A model generated the notes under the pieces. The model ran no database searches, was not told the origin of the DNA, and worked only from the letters and a program-made list of their open reading frames with translations. Position numbers and translations under genes: made by a program. Below are positions 45,279-56,609 of a DNA stretch of 64,000 nt, piece by piece. This stretch comes from Akanthomyces muscarius (taxonomy: Eukaryota > Ascomycota > Sordariomycetes > Hypocreales > Cordycipitaceae): assembly GCF_028009165.1 (NCBI RefSeq), contig NW_026611614.1:248001-312000 (forward strand), read 5' to 3'. Position 1 is the stretch's first letter; every line of letters begins with the position of its first letter.

Positions 45279-45981
45279 ATGGCTTCAACCTCCCAAACCG
45301 AATTCTCCGCTAAGGATTTTGACCAAGGTGAACTAGGATGAGTTGCACACCAGTTTCCGAAGATTTATTAAAGCTGACTAGCAACCAGCGCTCCGGGCTT
45401 TGGACGTTGAAATCGGCAAATCCAAGAACATGTCCAAAATCGCGCCGATTCAGCTTCTAAGCGCTGGTGGTTTTGTGGCCGTGACTCTATTCCATAACCG
45501 TCTCTCGACACAATACATAGACTACATCATGAATCCCGATACGCCGAATGTTAATAAGATCAAGGAGAAGCTCCAGATTGCAATTGAGGCGGTGACCAGG
45601 CAGCGATCGCTCTCCACGGACTGGATCAACTCGCAGATGGAAATCTTCGCTATCGGACCCAAGAAGCAGCGCCTGTTCCGCGATTCTGTCACGCAGAATG
45701 TTGTTCTCTGGAGAGGGGCTAACCTGGTTATTTACGCCGCTAAATGGGAGTGGACGTTGGCCCGCAAGTTTAAAAGGATTGGGTCGGAGCGCAGAGCTAT
45801 TGATATTAGTGATGCGGTCGAGATCTTATCTAGAATGGTACAGGAGAACGGCGGCCCTCTCGCTTTGGAAACCGTCAAGTCCTGGGACACTATCGTCTAC
45901 ACGCCACTAGACATGGCTGCGATCAAGAGCGTTGCGGACGCCTACATGGGACAATGGGGCGTTGCCGGCATCAAGATGTAA
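45279..45981 (+). CDS. Unrecognised 213-residue protein, possibly nucleotidyltransferase-like
   Basis: Exons 45279-45327 (MASTSQTEFSAKDFDQ) and 45389-45981 join in frame over a 61-base intron (donor GTGAAC, branch CTGAC, acceptor AACCAG), the join reading DFDQALRALDVEIGK. The core has a predicted helix-strand pattern: PIQLLSAGGFVAVTLFHNRL, DYIMNPDTPNVNKIKEKLQI, LSTDWINSQMEIF and GANLVIYAAKWEWTLARKFKRI. The last of these, followed by AIDISDAVEIL, resembles the DUF6036-like minimal nucleotidyltransferases often found in fungi (a GG..A..L.. strand, then D.D and an AL..K helix). I therefore propose that fold with moderate confidence; a clear GSx(n)DxD motif is not visible. It converges on the gene that ends at 46054, 72 bases away. 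Confidence 0.6.
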
Positions 45982-46053
45982 TCCTTCTTATTGATTCTGC
46001 TCTACTATGGTCAACCCAGCACATAATCTAAAACTTATTCTATCTCATTTCAG

Positions 46054-46716
46054 TTAAACACTATACAGATATCCCATCGGCGCCTCAATGTTTCTCGTTT
46101 GGAAAACTGCATTCACCCCGTCCTTGCTATTTGGGGGCCGCAGGTCGAGCGTTTGCGCCAGAGGCTTAACCCTACTCGTCCAGCTAGGAGGTGTTTCGAG
46201 GAAGGACTGGTAATCATCATTATCAGAAATTTCCGAGGCATGGGTGCCATTTCGTCGCAGCCCTTGCTCAATCTTCCAATTGAACGCGGCGACGAGCGCT
46301 TCGACGAAACTTGCCAGCACAGCGTATCGAACAATATCCGCGTCCTTGGGGTCTGCAATCTGGGACAGTCGCCACGATGCCTCGTCGTGGTGGAAGAAGT
46401 ACGTGGACTCGTAGCCCATGAGGATGACGCTGCCGCTACATAAATCTTCATAGAGCCGGTAGAGCGAGCAGAGTGGCGTGTCGCGGACGCGGAACAGAGG
46501 AACGAAATGGAGCTGCAGGATGTTGCGTTGCACTCGGGACGCGCTGGGTACAGGGCCCGCTGCCTCCGCGTTCGCCGTGAGCACATCGTGGGTGGGCGGA
46601 AGTGGCTTCGCCTGGAAGCGCCACGGGCGCGGGTATAGAAGCTGCCAGAGCAGTCTGCGACGCTCTGAGCATTTTCGGATCCGTCTCAAGGACGCGCGCA
46701 GCTCCAGAGGGGTCAT
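46054..46716 (-). CDS. Unrecognised 220-residue protein
   Basis: An intronless frame from ATG 46716. The N-terminus is strongly basic (RASLRRIRKCSERRRLLWQL). The middle contains QRNILQLHFVPLFRVRDTPL and STYFFHHDEASWRLSQIADP, then a helix (IVRYAVLASFVEALVAAFNW). The C-terminus is polar. Codon use is GC-rich and consistent, and the frame ends just after the tail-to-tail neighbour, so it is probably a real gene. I recognise no domain; a mitochondrial targeting N-terminus is possible from the Arg/Leu pattern. Confidence 0.55.
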   Translation of the reverse strand: MTPLELRASLRRIRKCSERRRLLWQLLYPRPWRFQAKPLPPTHDVLTANAEAAGPVPSASRVQRNILQLHFVPLFRVRDTPLCSLYRLYEDLCSGSVILMGYESTYFFHHDEASWRLSQIADPKDADIVRYAVLASFVEALVAAFNWKIEQGLRRNGTHASEISDNDDYQSFLETPPSWTSRVKPLAQTLDLRPPNSKDGVNAVFQTRNIEAPMGYLYSV

Positions 46717-47889
46717 GCCAAGCCGGCGCGTTACGTTGTCCTCGCTGGTGTATGCTGATCTGGAGCTATGTTGCGATGCAGCCCCAGGCGGCAGATGTCT
46801 CGCTGAGGCTTAATATTGTAGAATACGTGATTTGCGGACATCGTCGCTGTCTGGAGAGTATCCGTAGTCGTTGAAGGGTGACAGGGCCAATATCGGCTAA
46901 AACGGGTGATATTTCCTCCGTCTGATTGGCAGTCGGTGCTATGCCTAGAAAAGGCTAGTGGCGAGCCTTCAGTCGCAGCACCGTGGCGCATTCTGCGCGC
47001 GCGCGCGCGTAGGTGTGTATCTTCTGTCCAGCGACCCTAGGCCGCTCAGGCCCTCGGTGATTATTTTAAGGCCGAGGGAAGCAGCCAGCCTGTTGTTTGC
47101 ACGATGGGCGGCTTCTGGGCAAGTATGTCTACCTACAGGGTACTAGCCATTTCCTGCCTAGCCCAATAAAATCAGTTTACAGGTTTGATACAGAGAAAGG
47201 CGAAACGGATGTCCTCTTTTCAGTTAGATAAAATAATAGTTGGCAGCCACTCTAGGCTGCCGCGGAGCGCCGCTATGTACCCACTGTGTACCCAGAACTT
47301 TAGCATCCCTTGCACCACTTCTGATGTGCTGGCGCACTACCATTTCTGGCGTACTTCCACTTCTGGCGTACTACCAAGCCCGGAGCTGGAAGGTTCGTAA
47401 TTCGAACAGCAGCGAGAATTGGGTAAAGACAAAGTCAAGTAGGCTTTTGGTTGTTAGTTCAGCTCCATGAGCCAAGTCACGCGATGCTTCCCTCGCACGG
47501 AACCCACCATACATGTTTGAGCTACCAGATGAGTAGGCCAGAAATGGCTGCTAATTTCTCGCTTTTGCGTGTCATTCAGAAGCATCGTTTCGACAGGCCG
47601 CTACAGTATCGATTAGCAACTTCCTATAAGCATGTAGAGGCCAAAATTAGCGGGTATTGTACACTGTAGATGTCTTAATTGATTGGTTAGTTGATTGACT
47701 GATTAAAGAACTACGCCTGCTAAGCGCTTCCCTTAAGAGAGACTGGTCCCCGTCAAACGACGGACCCATGGTTACTCCGAGTTTCTAGCTATTCCTCATT
47801 TTCGCAAGACCGCCGATTTTCATTCTCATCTTGAGGGTCACACATTGACTATTTGAAGCCAGGCTGTTACCGTTTCACCTTACTTCACC
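46717..47889. other. No gene recognised; GC dinucleotide run at 46995-47009
   Basis: Includes a short (GC)n run, a 14-bp direct repeat near 47342-47368 (TTTCTGGCGTACTTCC-type sequence twice), and the promoter side of the acyltransferase gene. No supported gene. Confidence 0.4.
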
Positions 47890-49490
47890 ATGTTGCGTTT
47901 CCTTGACCCAACCCATGGCCAAGCCGCGACAATACCCACTGACAGAGTAATACCGCTTAGACTGTTTGACGACCTTCCTCACGGTAAAGACACTATCTTC
48001 TGGACGCCGTTTCTGTTTAACGATGTTCTCGACCCCTCAAAGTTGCGAGATGGTTTGGAAGCTCTTGCTACCTTTAAGGGTTGGGACAAAATCGGGGCCA
48101 GACTCAGATATAATGTAAGTTGCCTCACCCTTGCTCAGTTCTACAACTGTCTAGCTGCTCATGGGCCTGCTTTGCTATATACGCTACTGGGGCCCGAGCT
48201 AACCAAAGAACGAAACGACAGAGAAACGGCCGGCTCTATTATCATATCCCAGCAAGCTTCACAAAGGATCGTCCAGCGGTAAATTTCTGCAATATTCGAC
48301 ACGATATGCCCGTGGGGAAACATCCGGTTGCGTCTCAAATGCAATCACTGGGGGCTTTGCAAGGACAAGGACCTGAGATAGTCGCAGAGGTCACCGCCTT
48401 TAAGTCCCTGTGGGACCATCCAAGTGTCCCCCATGACTTTTCTGCCTACTTGAAGAATGACTTGCCCCAGACTGGGCTAGTTGTCGTGTCATTTCACGAT
48501 GCGACAATTGTCGTTCTGAGTTGGTTCCATACCTTCTTTGACATTCCGGGCAAGGCGGAGCTGCTTCACGCCTGGTCTAAAATTGTGAACGACAACCCGA
48601 GCCAAGTTGGGACGCCGCACGATGCAGACGAGGACCCCCTGACTCACCTCGGGCTTCACCACACCGAACCCTACGTGCTCGAAGGGCTGCGGCTGACCGG
48701 GTTTCCATGGATTGTATTTGCAATCAGAACCCTATACAATGCCATGTTCAAAACTTATCGAACCCGTGTCCTGCGGTTTCCGGCGGCATTCTTGCACGAG
48801 ATGCGCCAACAAGTAGCGAGCGACTTGTCATCCAGCGAAGGCGGTGACCTCAACGACACGAGACCGTTTCTGAGCGACGATAATCTCATCACTGCTTGGT
48901 GGGCTCGATTGCACACAGCGACCCGGAAGGACCCACGCGGTACTGTCAACATCTTCAGTTCTCTCGGCATTCGTAAAGCACTGCAAGACGACCTCCTGCC
49001 GTCGTCCAAGCCTTATCTGTCCAACGCATTTCAGTGGTACACTGTCTTGGTGCCCGCGCAAGAAGTTATCACCAGCGGCCTAAGCCACCTGGCTTCACTA
49101 ATACGTAAACGGGTCACGGAAAGTCGCACGCGTCAACAAGTTGAGGCATATTCCGCGCTGGTGAGGGAGAAGGAAGGTACCCTGACCATGCCTGTTTTCG
49201 GCGATGCCACAATGACGGTTCTTATGGGCACCAGCTGGTGCCACGGGAAGTTATTCGACTTGAACCTGACTGGAGCTGTTGTTAAAAATGCCTCTACGGG
49301 CGTTGGCGCACCTTCACCCAGATCGGGATTCCCTTCTTACGTTCAGTACACTTCTAATTATACCGTTCGCCTCGACTATCTGGTCACTGTTGGCAAAGAT
49401 CATGATGGGAACTACTGGTTGAACGCAGGCACAGATGATGCTCACTGGGAACGAATCGAGCGGAATCTATGCATTTCTGGGAAAATGTGA
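47890..49490 (+). CDS. HxxxD-type (BAHD-like) acyltransferase
   Basis: Exons 47890-48114 and 48222-49490 join in frame over a 107-base intron (donor GTAAGT, acceptor GACAG), the join reading GARLRYNRNGRLYYHIP; 497 residues. The catalytic motif HTFFD is at His178-Asp182, after FHDATIVVLSWF. In such enzymes this His deprotonates the acceptor for acyl-CoA-dependent O- or N-acylation. The second family motif DFGWG is missing; instead the region reads GKLFDLNLTGAVV, followed by a YWLNAGTDDAHWERIE end, which fits the fungal branch that includes trichothecene-type acetyltransferases. Substrate unknown. No other biosynthetic genes flank it, although the DHA1 exporter lies 3 kb away, so a small secondary-metabolite role is possible but unproven. 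Confidence 0.82.
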
Positions 49491-49872
49491 TGTATATATT
49501 TCTGGAGCACAACTGTATTTAAATAACTATAATGCGATGTGGTGGCTGCCTTATATTCTCGCCTTGGTTCTATTCTAGGCGGTCCGCCGATCCAGGGTTT
49601 ACCAGTAAGCGAGATTGGCCTAGGTGAGCCAAAGAGCTCTAGAGCTGTTCGACCCCCCCTTTCTTTTCTTTGATTTCGCTTTTTTCTTAGCTTTTCGATA
49701 CTCGTAGTAGTCGCTCAGTTATTTGTCAATATACTCAGCCAAACCGTTATAGTCATTGACTCCATTGGACCGGTTGAGAATGTATTTTTAGCCCCATCTA
49801 CCTTGTGCTGCATGAAAAGCCAGAAGCCAGGCGAAGAGGCCAGCCCGCAACCCATGCTTCCTTGTCTACTCC
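49491..49872. other. Intergenic, no gene
   Basis: Tail-to-tail gap between the acyltransferase and the orphan gene; contains only AT-rich 3' flank sequence. Confidence 0.4.
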
Positions 49873-50679
49873 TCAGCACAGAAAACGCTGCTGGCTTTGT
49901 GTGGCATCTTTAGTGAAATCTTCTGCTCGAAGGACCGCACCGTTCAGTGTTAATTTCAAGACAGCAACCCCGAACACGGAATTCTTCAGCTCGCATCGAT
50001 CTTGCCTCTCCCTCACCTTTGAGTATTCGTAAAAGAGGCCAGGGTTCCCAACCCGAGTTCTATGGTCGCTCCTACGACTGGAAGTTATTCGCACTTTTTT
50101 GCCCCAAGCGATCCCATAGACGAAGAACGCCTGCTGCTTGGGAGAGTTCTTGACGAATTCCTTGAGCTGTTGATCCTGCCCAAGTCTCTTTTCGAGATCC
50201 ACGTCTACACAGCATTCAGTGAGACGGAGCTGCTTTATGTCGTATGTTGTTCTCTGAATGTTGAAAGACGAACGAAGCCAATCGAGCATCCTGTTGGAAT
50301 TTATCGTGTAATACGGGACGTGGAATGTATACTCCGGCCGCTGAATATCCCTGCCCTTATTGACGAAAAAAAGTCTCTTCTCGACTTGGTATAGGCCACC
50401 TTGATGCGGGTCATTCAAATCATTAAAGACGGTGCCAATCTTGAGGTTAAAACAATTCTCAGGAGCAAGGTAGCCGGCGGAGTCGAGCGGAGGCGCAGGT
50501 ACATCTTTTGTAGTTGAATCAGCAGATTTGGTGGTTTCCGCGTCAGATAGCTGGTGCTTTTGAGCTTTAACCTCTTTCGCCGTATAAGGTGGTGGCGCCT
50601 CGCAATCTGGTATAACTCACGTCAGCACACGCAGCACGATTACAATCTTTAACAAACTTAGCATACTAGTGACTGTCAT
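49873..50679 (-). CDS. Orphan family A, member 1 (248 residues)
   Basis: A tiny first exon (50679-50667, MTVT) joins exon 50606-49873 over a 60-base intron (donor GTATGC, acceptor ACCAG), the join reading MTVTNCEAPPPYTAKE. The N-terminal 65 residues are polar and Pro-rich with a PPPY motif, a possible WW-domain ligand. The core starts FNLKIGTVFNDLNDPHQGGL. At residues about 160-230 it carries EFVKNSPKQQAFFVYGIAWG and, later, VFGVAVLKLTLNGAVLRAEDF. The same pattern (ENSPxxxxFFxYGIAxGxKV ... GxAVLxLTLNGAVLxAxxF) occurs in the gene at 62208-62699, so they are paralogues. The insertion between the two blocks is longer here. No signal peptide or membrane helix. Function unknown; I recognise no Pfam name. 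Confidence 0.6.
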
Positions 50680-51174
50680 TTTCGCAAGCGTTAACAGAAG
50701 ATGGTGTAGTAAGTGCAGCTGCAGAGGTGCAGAGACAGCTTGCTCGTTATTAAGTAATGTGATTCAACACAGTGTGGAATTGGTAAATTAGACATACACA
50801 GTGTTAAGCCATGAGGCTAGGTTGTGCCAGCTTTGGCGGGCGGTCAGCCTTATTGTCGGCGCGAACTCTCACAGGCGGCTTTCAGCACTGTGGCCTGCGT
50901 CGTGACTTGGAACCAACGTCCGGAGAGATTTCGCTCTATTTGCGGAAGCTTACTTCGCCTAGCCCTCGATTCCGCAGACGTAATTAACATATGGGCATGA
51001 GTCATCAGCAGACGTAGTACTCGGTAACTAGTACGAAGTCTCCCCGACGACTCCCTGCACGTATGCAGCCGAAGGCGCGCAAGAGCGGGCGCAACAACTT
51101 GTCGCCTCCACTCTCGCTGTCATAACTACCCCCCCCCATGAAGAGTTGTTCTCTCGGGATAACCGTGGCCGTGG

Positions 51175-51530
51175 ATGGACGACGACGATATCCGCTCTCA
51201 CGGCGTGGTGCGCTATATCCGTCAGGCCCCTGATGAGGCCACTCACCTTGCGTGCATGGCGAATGGCGATCTAAAGACTCATCTGGCCACAACACGGCCT
51301 TCTATCGAGCTCCAGCTGCAGTGGTGTCTCGAGATGGCACAGGCACTTGACTACGTCCACGTCTTCCTCCTCGACACCCTACTATCCCTTGCAGTTGTGC
51401 GACTTCTCAGAGGCCTCCGTCCTACCGCTCGGCTACGATATGAGCGTCGTTGACAACGGTTACACCACGCTGATTGACATTGGTAGGTACTCCGTACGGG
51501 AGCTTGTGCCAGGCAGCGGGCCGTAGGTAG
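51175..51530 (+). pseudogene. Truncated, frameshifted protein-kinase fragment
   Basis: A plus frame contains LQLQWCLEMAQALDYVH, the helix E segment of a protein kinase, preceded by ACMANGDLKTHLATTRPS like the hinge region. After DYVH, where the HRD catalytic loop should follow, the sequence jumps: a small deletion and frameshift lead to CDFSEASVLPLGYDMSVVDN (a DFG-like DFS motif and a segment typical of fungal FunK1-related kinases) in another frame, ending IDIG. The N-lobe, catalytic loop and C-lobe are missing. It is a dead fragment of a kinase of the same broad type as the kinase-like protein at 31.2 kb. Confidence 0.7.
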
Positions 51531-52501
51531 TTTACCCGTGCCGTCCACGTAGTTAGCAGACTGGTGACTGACCCCTGATGAATAAGGTAACTTTCCGTAT
51601 CCGTACTCCGTAGGTATCCGTACTGTGGTGAATATTGGTACTGTAGTGGCTCAACTCTGCGCTCTAAAGAGCACGGCCACCCTGGCCGCTGTGCAACCTG
51701 TGTGTTGTGTGGCCGCTGGCTGGACGGGTGGGCTTTTTTTTTTTTTTGGCAACCGTGCGGCAGTGCAACGGGCAAGCGTACCACGAGTCAAGGGACTGGG
51801 TAGGCACGCACGCGGGGAAACAACTGATGGCCGCAATTCCTCAATAGCAGACTCTTCTTCTTCTATTAACAACAAAACATTGAGAAAAACTTGTAAAGAT
51901 AAAATACAGGTACCAGCCAGCTATTTAGCTACTAATCAATCATCTCCACGGTTTTTTTATGACTCTATCGGTTAGAAGGTGCTTTTGTACTTGCCATAAC
52001 TTAGTGAGAAAGAAGGTGTCTGCTGAAAAGCGGCGAACATGCATCTGGTGTTTTCCTCCCTAGGAGCGGGCGGGGCCGTGTGGCACTAGGTAGGCCCCAA
52101 AAATAATAAATGTGTGCTAATTCTTTTTTGGTGGTGGCCCCGTTGTTAGCAAGGCACATAGGTAGGTACCTAATAAGTACGCAGCAGCAAGTCACCCAAT
52201 AACGCCCAACTGTTGACTGGACGTCAGTTGCTGTAGAACCCCGCACCCCATCATCTGACTACGAGCGGGGCACCGGAGGTGACTGGCCGTCTGTCATCCC
52301 TCGCGTGCAGGTAGGCAACAGACCAATTAGCAAACATCACGGTAAACATGCTATAATGGTAAAACTTTGGCTAGTAGCATTTGTGATATGATAGATAGTC
52401 TAGAGCCAATGGCTGGCAAAACGACACGGAAGAAAAAATCAAATTCACCGATTGCGCGATATTCTATCAATTCGTTGTCAATACCGAGTGACGGCCTGGT
52501 T
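51531..52501. other. No gene; T14 run at 51734-51747
   Basis: Contains a 14-base T run and several short GGTAGGTAC-type direct repeats (about 51489, 51606, 52161). The part near 52.3-52.5 kb is 3' flank of the transporter gene. No coding sequence recognised. Confidence 0.35.
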
Positions 52502-54211
52502 TTACTTTTCGGCCATCTGCTCGGACGGCCCTGGAGCCTCATCGACCGTAGCATCTTTCTCGCTTCTGGGACCAGCTGCGGCGGCAGAGGCCCGCGCCTG
52601 CATCTCCACAAGCGCGCGGGAAGCCTCCAACGCAAACTTGCACCGAGCGCGGATCCGAGCACCATACTTGTAGAAGAGAAATGGGAACGGGAGACAGGCA
52701 AGGGATAGAAAAGCCGGGATGGAGCTAGCCCAGTGGATGCCGAGGTGCTTGTACATGTGAGATGTGAAGAGAGGGAAAGCTGCGCCGAAGAGAGATCGAA
52801 GGACCGAGTTGGCCGCTAGCACCGAGGCCGCGTAGACGATATAAGAGTCGATGAGGTAGTTGAGGAGCGGGAGGAAGACAAGAAGTGTACCTGCAGCGAA
52901 AAAGCCAGAGCCGGCAATGCATACCGCCCAATGAATTTCGGGACCACTAGTCCACGCAAACCAAAAGAGACCAACAGGAAGCAGAATAGAACCGAGAATA
53001 GCAGGCGGCAGTCTCTCTTCGGGAGGAGCCGTGCCATTGGGGTACGTAGCGGCCACCCGTTTATAGCGCTGGTTGTCCCAAACGGCGTATAGAGTTGCGC
53101 AAACCATACCGATTGCTATACCGATAAAGGCAAGACCACCAATACCAGAGCCCCAGCCACGGCCAAGCTGAAAGACGATGGGGAAGGCAGCGAAGCAGAG
53201 ATACAACGTGCCGTAGATGATGGCAGTGTAGATCGAGGTGAGCAGGACAATAGGCTCCTTGATAAGAAGAACCCAAGGGTGAGTAATCGAGACTTCAAAC
53301 CGTGAAATAGTACTGCGAGGGGGACTGTGAGCATCAAATTTGCTCATGTAAACCTTCCCGGTTGTCTTGGACAGCTTGGCTGCACGCTTTCTGAGCAGGA
53401 CAGGAGCGTATGTCTCGGGGTACGTGACAGAACTGGCAATCCAAACAACACCACAGAAAATGGCAATCACGCCTTCAATCCAGCGCCATCCACCAGCCTC
53501 GCTGAGAAAGCCACCAGCGATGGGACCAAGGGCAGGACCCAAAAATGGCGCCATGGAGAAGATGGCACCCGCTATGCCACGGTCCTCGGCTGAGAAGATG
53601 TCAGCAATAACGCCGCCAGCATTAGTCAAAGGTGCGGAGCCAAAAGCGCCAGCAAAGAAACGCAGCACGATGAGGGCGCTCATGCTGCCGGCGCCCGCGG
53701 CACCGGCATTGAAGGCCATGAGAGCAAGGTAGCTTATGAAGAAGATCTTCTGGCGACCAAAGACCTCGGAGAGAGGAGCCCACAGGAGAGGACCGAGGGC
53801 AAAGCCCAAGACGAACAGTGAGATGCCGAGGATGGCTACTTCTTCTGAGACGCCAAAGTCAACAGAAACCTCACGAATTCCGCCAGAATAGGCGGACGAG
53901 GCGAAAGTAACAGCCAGCGTGGCGCTGGCCTGAATTGTAATAATCAGCCACTTGCGGCCCTTGGAGAAGCTAAGGGGATTGAAAGAGTCTTCTGGTAGAA
54001 AGTCGATGACGAAAGGTAACTCGGCCGTGCCCTTGCCGTGATACTCGTGGTCAATAACGGCCCGCGTCACACCGGCTTGGTCTATAAAGTGTCTGAAATA
54101 AGAAACTTGGTTGATAGAAGAGGACGGCTGCTCTTCGACATCACGGCCATGGATTGCTGGTGGAAAGGAGGCGTCACCTGCGAACGCCACGGTGCTATTT
54201 GTCGGCGACAT
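52502..54211 (-). CDS. DHA1-family MFS multidrug-type transporter
   Basis: An intronless frame of 569 residues with twelve hydrophobic segments and cytosolic N- and C-tails. The DHA1 signature of fungal drug:H+ antiporters is clear: GPLLWAPLSEVFGRQK between helices 2 and 3, RFFAGAFGSAPLTNAGGVIAD, then GPALGPIAGGFLSEAGGWRW and TYPETYAPVLLRKRA before the central loop. The pump should sit in the plasma membrane and export toxins, drugs or its own metabolites using the proton gradient; the substrate cannot be told from sequence. The N-terminus (SPTNSTVAFAGDASFPP) and the C-terminus (Ala/Glu-rich) are hydrophilic. The acyltransferase gene lies about 3 kb away; a joint role in a metabolite pathway is only a suggestion. 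Confidence 0.95.
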   Translation of the reverse strand: MSPTNSTVAFAGDASFPPAIHGRDVEEQPSSSINQVSYFRHFIDQAGVTRAVIDHEYHGKGTAELPFVIDFLPEDSFNPLSFSKGRKWLIITIQASATLAVTFASSAYSGGIREVSVDFGVSEEVAILGISLFVLGFALGPLLWAPLSEVFGRQKIFFISYLALMAFNAGAAGAGSMSALIVLRFFAGAFGSAPLTNAGGVIADIFSAEDRGIAGAIFSMAPFLGPALGPIAGGFLSEAGGWRWIEGVIAIFCGVVWIASSVTYPETYAPVLLRKRAAKLSKTTGKVYMSKFDAHSPPRSTISRFEVSITHPWVLLIKEPIVLLTSIYTAIIYGTLYLCFAAFPIVFQLGRGWGSGIGGLAFIGIAIGMVCATLYAVWDNQRYKRVAATYPNGTAPPEERLPPAILGSILLPVGLFWFAWTSGPEIHWAVCIAGSGFFAAGTLLVFLPLLNYLIDSYIVYAASVLAANSVLRSLFGAAFPLFTSHMYKHLGIHWASSIPAFLSLACLPFPFLFYKYGARIRARCKFALEASRALVEMQARASAAAAGPRSEKDATVDEAPGPSEQMAEK

Positions 54212-56609
54212 CTCTTTTTCGTTATTTGTCGTGAGAGTTGTAGTTGCCGAATCTGAATCTGTCGGTCAAAACACGCAGTTACTTGCTGACAGATGGGACG
54301 TTGGGTGTTATTCAGTGATTCCGGATCATGGATAATCAAAACTAAAAACAGGAAAAGAGGGCTTCAGGAGGAAACCTCGACTAATTCTACCATTACAAGC
54401 AGAGGGGCTGTCCTCCCAACTGCAGGCCGCCGTGGCGGGGCGTTTGACGCGGGCATGTACCTGGCCGCCCGGTCGTGGATCACCTTGCGCGCGCAGCCGG
54501 TCTGCAGCCTACCATTTCCCGAGCAGGGTTCCTCCACAGGGATATTGAGCACTCTCCACCGCTTTCACAAAGTTATGCACGGGTCCAAACTCATTTGCCC
54601 CAGAAGAACATTATTGGTAGCTCAACGATGTTATCCGTACATTGATCAACGACCGCAATCACCATTGAGTACCATGTTGCGGCTTTTCACCGCGTCTCCC
54701 TGGCAAATGAGGCAGCTACAGAATCATATTATGGTTGAAAGCTGGGAGCACTCCAAATCATTGTTGCGGCTGCAATTGTGCTCGGTGCTAAAACAATGGG
54801 CGACGAATACCAACCTCGCTAATTTGTCGCAGCTCAGGCACTGCACTGGAGACAAGGTCAAGATTAACTCCGTGCTGAAGCCGGAGCTGCCACCGTAGAT
54901 GCGACGCCGTCATTGATCGTCTGTTGAACGAACCTGGATGGTCCTGGAAGAGTCATGGTCATCTCCCTGCATAAACCGAGTTAGAAATGAGTCTCGGTCG
55001 AAAAAGATGGTACCCCATCCGCACCATGGTGGCGTGAGAGATGGGGAGCGACTTTGACGGCCGTTGTGGCGAGAAGACGGAGAGAATGAGAAGACACATA
55101 ATCTCGACCCTTGCCTAAAGAACTGAGTGATATGTGCCACAAGGGCTTGGAAGCTGCTCAATGTAGGTATGTACCCAAGGTAGGCTGTCACCTCTGACAC
55201 AAATCAACGTGTGCAAAAACAGACCTACAGTTTGCTGCCTCTACTCTAGCAGACGAAATATCTGCGTACTATTGCGTTTCATTAGATACAGTCTTGTACC
55301 TACCTTATCAGAGTGACTGAATGTAGTTTTTGCCGAGCTTACTTGCTTTTGCCTCCGAGATCGAATAGATGCCTCTACCTATGTTCTTATAATCGGCAGA
55401 TCGACGTCACGGCAACTTTCAAAGTCGCCACCGTAACAGAAAATACTCCCACTGTCATTTTATTTTATTTTCTCTAGCGGCAGCTAGCTGTTGGCTGAGC
55501 CGTTTTCTTAGAAGCCTCGTTATCCAGGCTCGTATGGCTACCCCCACCCCCCCTTTTCTTCCCTCGGTGGCAGTTTTGGCTAGTGCCGCATCACTAAAAG
55601 TCGGTGGTACAATGTCAGCCCATTTGATTCTATTTCGACCGTGGAAGACTTAAAATAGTGGAGTAAAAAAAGCTGAGCCGTGGAAACTTCTCTATTCCCC
55701 TCCTTCGCTTCTGCTTCTTATAGTCTAAGCTATTTAGGCGTGGTTTCATGTTTAAGCTTAGTCGTCTCTAGGCGAGGCGGGCGATGAGCGAAAAAAAAGC
55801 TTGGATTGTAGATGGGTTTGTCGACAAACTGCGTCGTACAGTTAACCAGTAGCCAAAATTGATGATGTACGATGTACCAGTCGATGCAGCGGCATTTCTG
55901 AGGCTAAGACCGGAGTTGCCAGACAAGGCGTAGTCGTCGACGACGTAGCGGTGGGGAGCAGGCATGCCTACTTGATGCCCATGGCTTTCTTTGCTGGGTA
56001 GTGGCAAGAAAAAAAGGCTCCAAGATCGCAAGTCCTGATCTGTAGAATCTCCGTGAAGAATAGGCCCCTTTGTTTCTGTGAAATCGTTTTACATCCAAAA
56101 AAAAAAGTGACAGATAGTCGAGTGGAGAGAATTTTATGAAGCAGAAAACCACAATTTGGGATGAACTTTGGCTGTGTTTTTATTTTATTCTATTTTCAAA
56201 GTCTACTGGTGACCCGACGGTAGACCACGTGGTGGTTTATTCCATATCATATCCGTTTTATTGTATAATAAATGTTGTCGAAAATAGAGTCAGGACAATA
56301 ATTGTTTTAGCTGCCACTCGTTTTCCCTGGCTAGATGAGGTTGAACAAAGAGTGGATAAGGATGCGAGGTCTTGACAGGAAGCAACAGCAAAGGAATGCC
56401 TTGTGCAGTCAGCCGATTCAGACTTTCCCTTACCCCGTGTTTGTTATAATGTCTGCCCTGGCATGAGTAAACCCCGGATCTATTGATCCTGTTCTGTAGT
56501 CCATTCGTCGACACATTACTAGTTCACTCAATGTACCCATTTCAGAGTCGGTACGGCCAACTTCACTCGACTAGGAGGATGAGTGCAGATATAGGAAGGC
56601 GGCGCCCTC
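54212..56609. other. No gene recognised
   Basis: Upstream flank of the transporter. A 201-codon plus frame at 54293-54898 lacks domains and looks like a chance frame. Several A- and T-runs at 55.4-56.3 kb. No gene supported. Confidence 0.35.

Noticed and set aside
49873..50679. Naming the orphan family as a gasdermin or other known pore-forming toxin
   Set aside because: The shared blocks only vaguely resemble such folds; no diagnostic motif is visible, so no name is given.
54293..54898. 201-codon plus-strand frame upstream of the transporter
   Set aside because: No domain, uneven composition, and it starts within the transporter promoter; I treat it as a chance frame.
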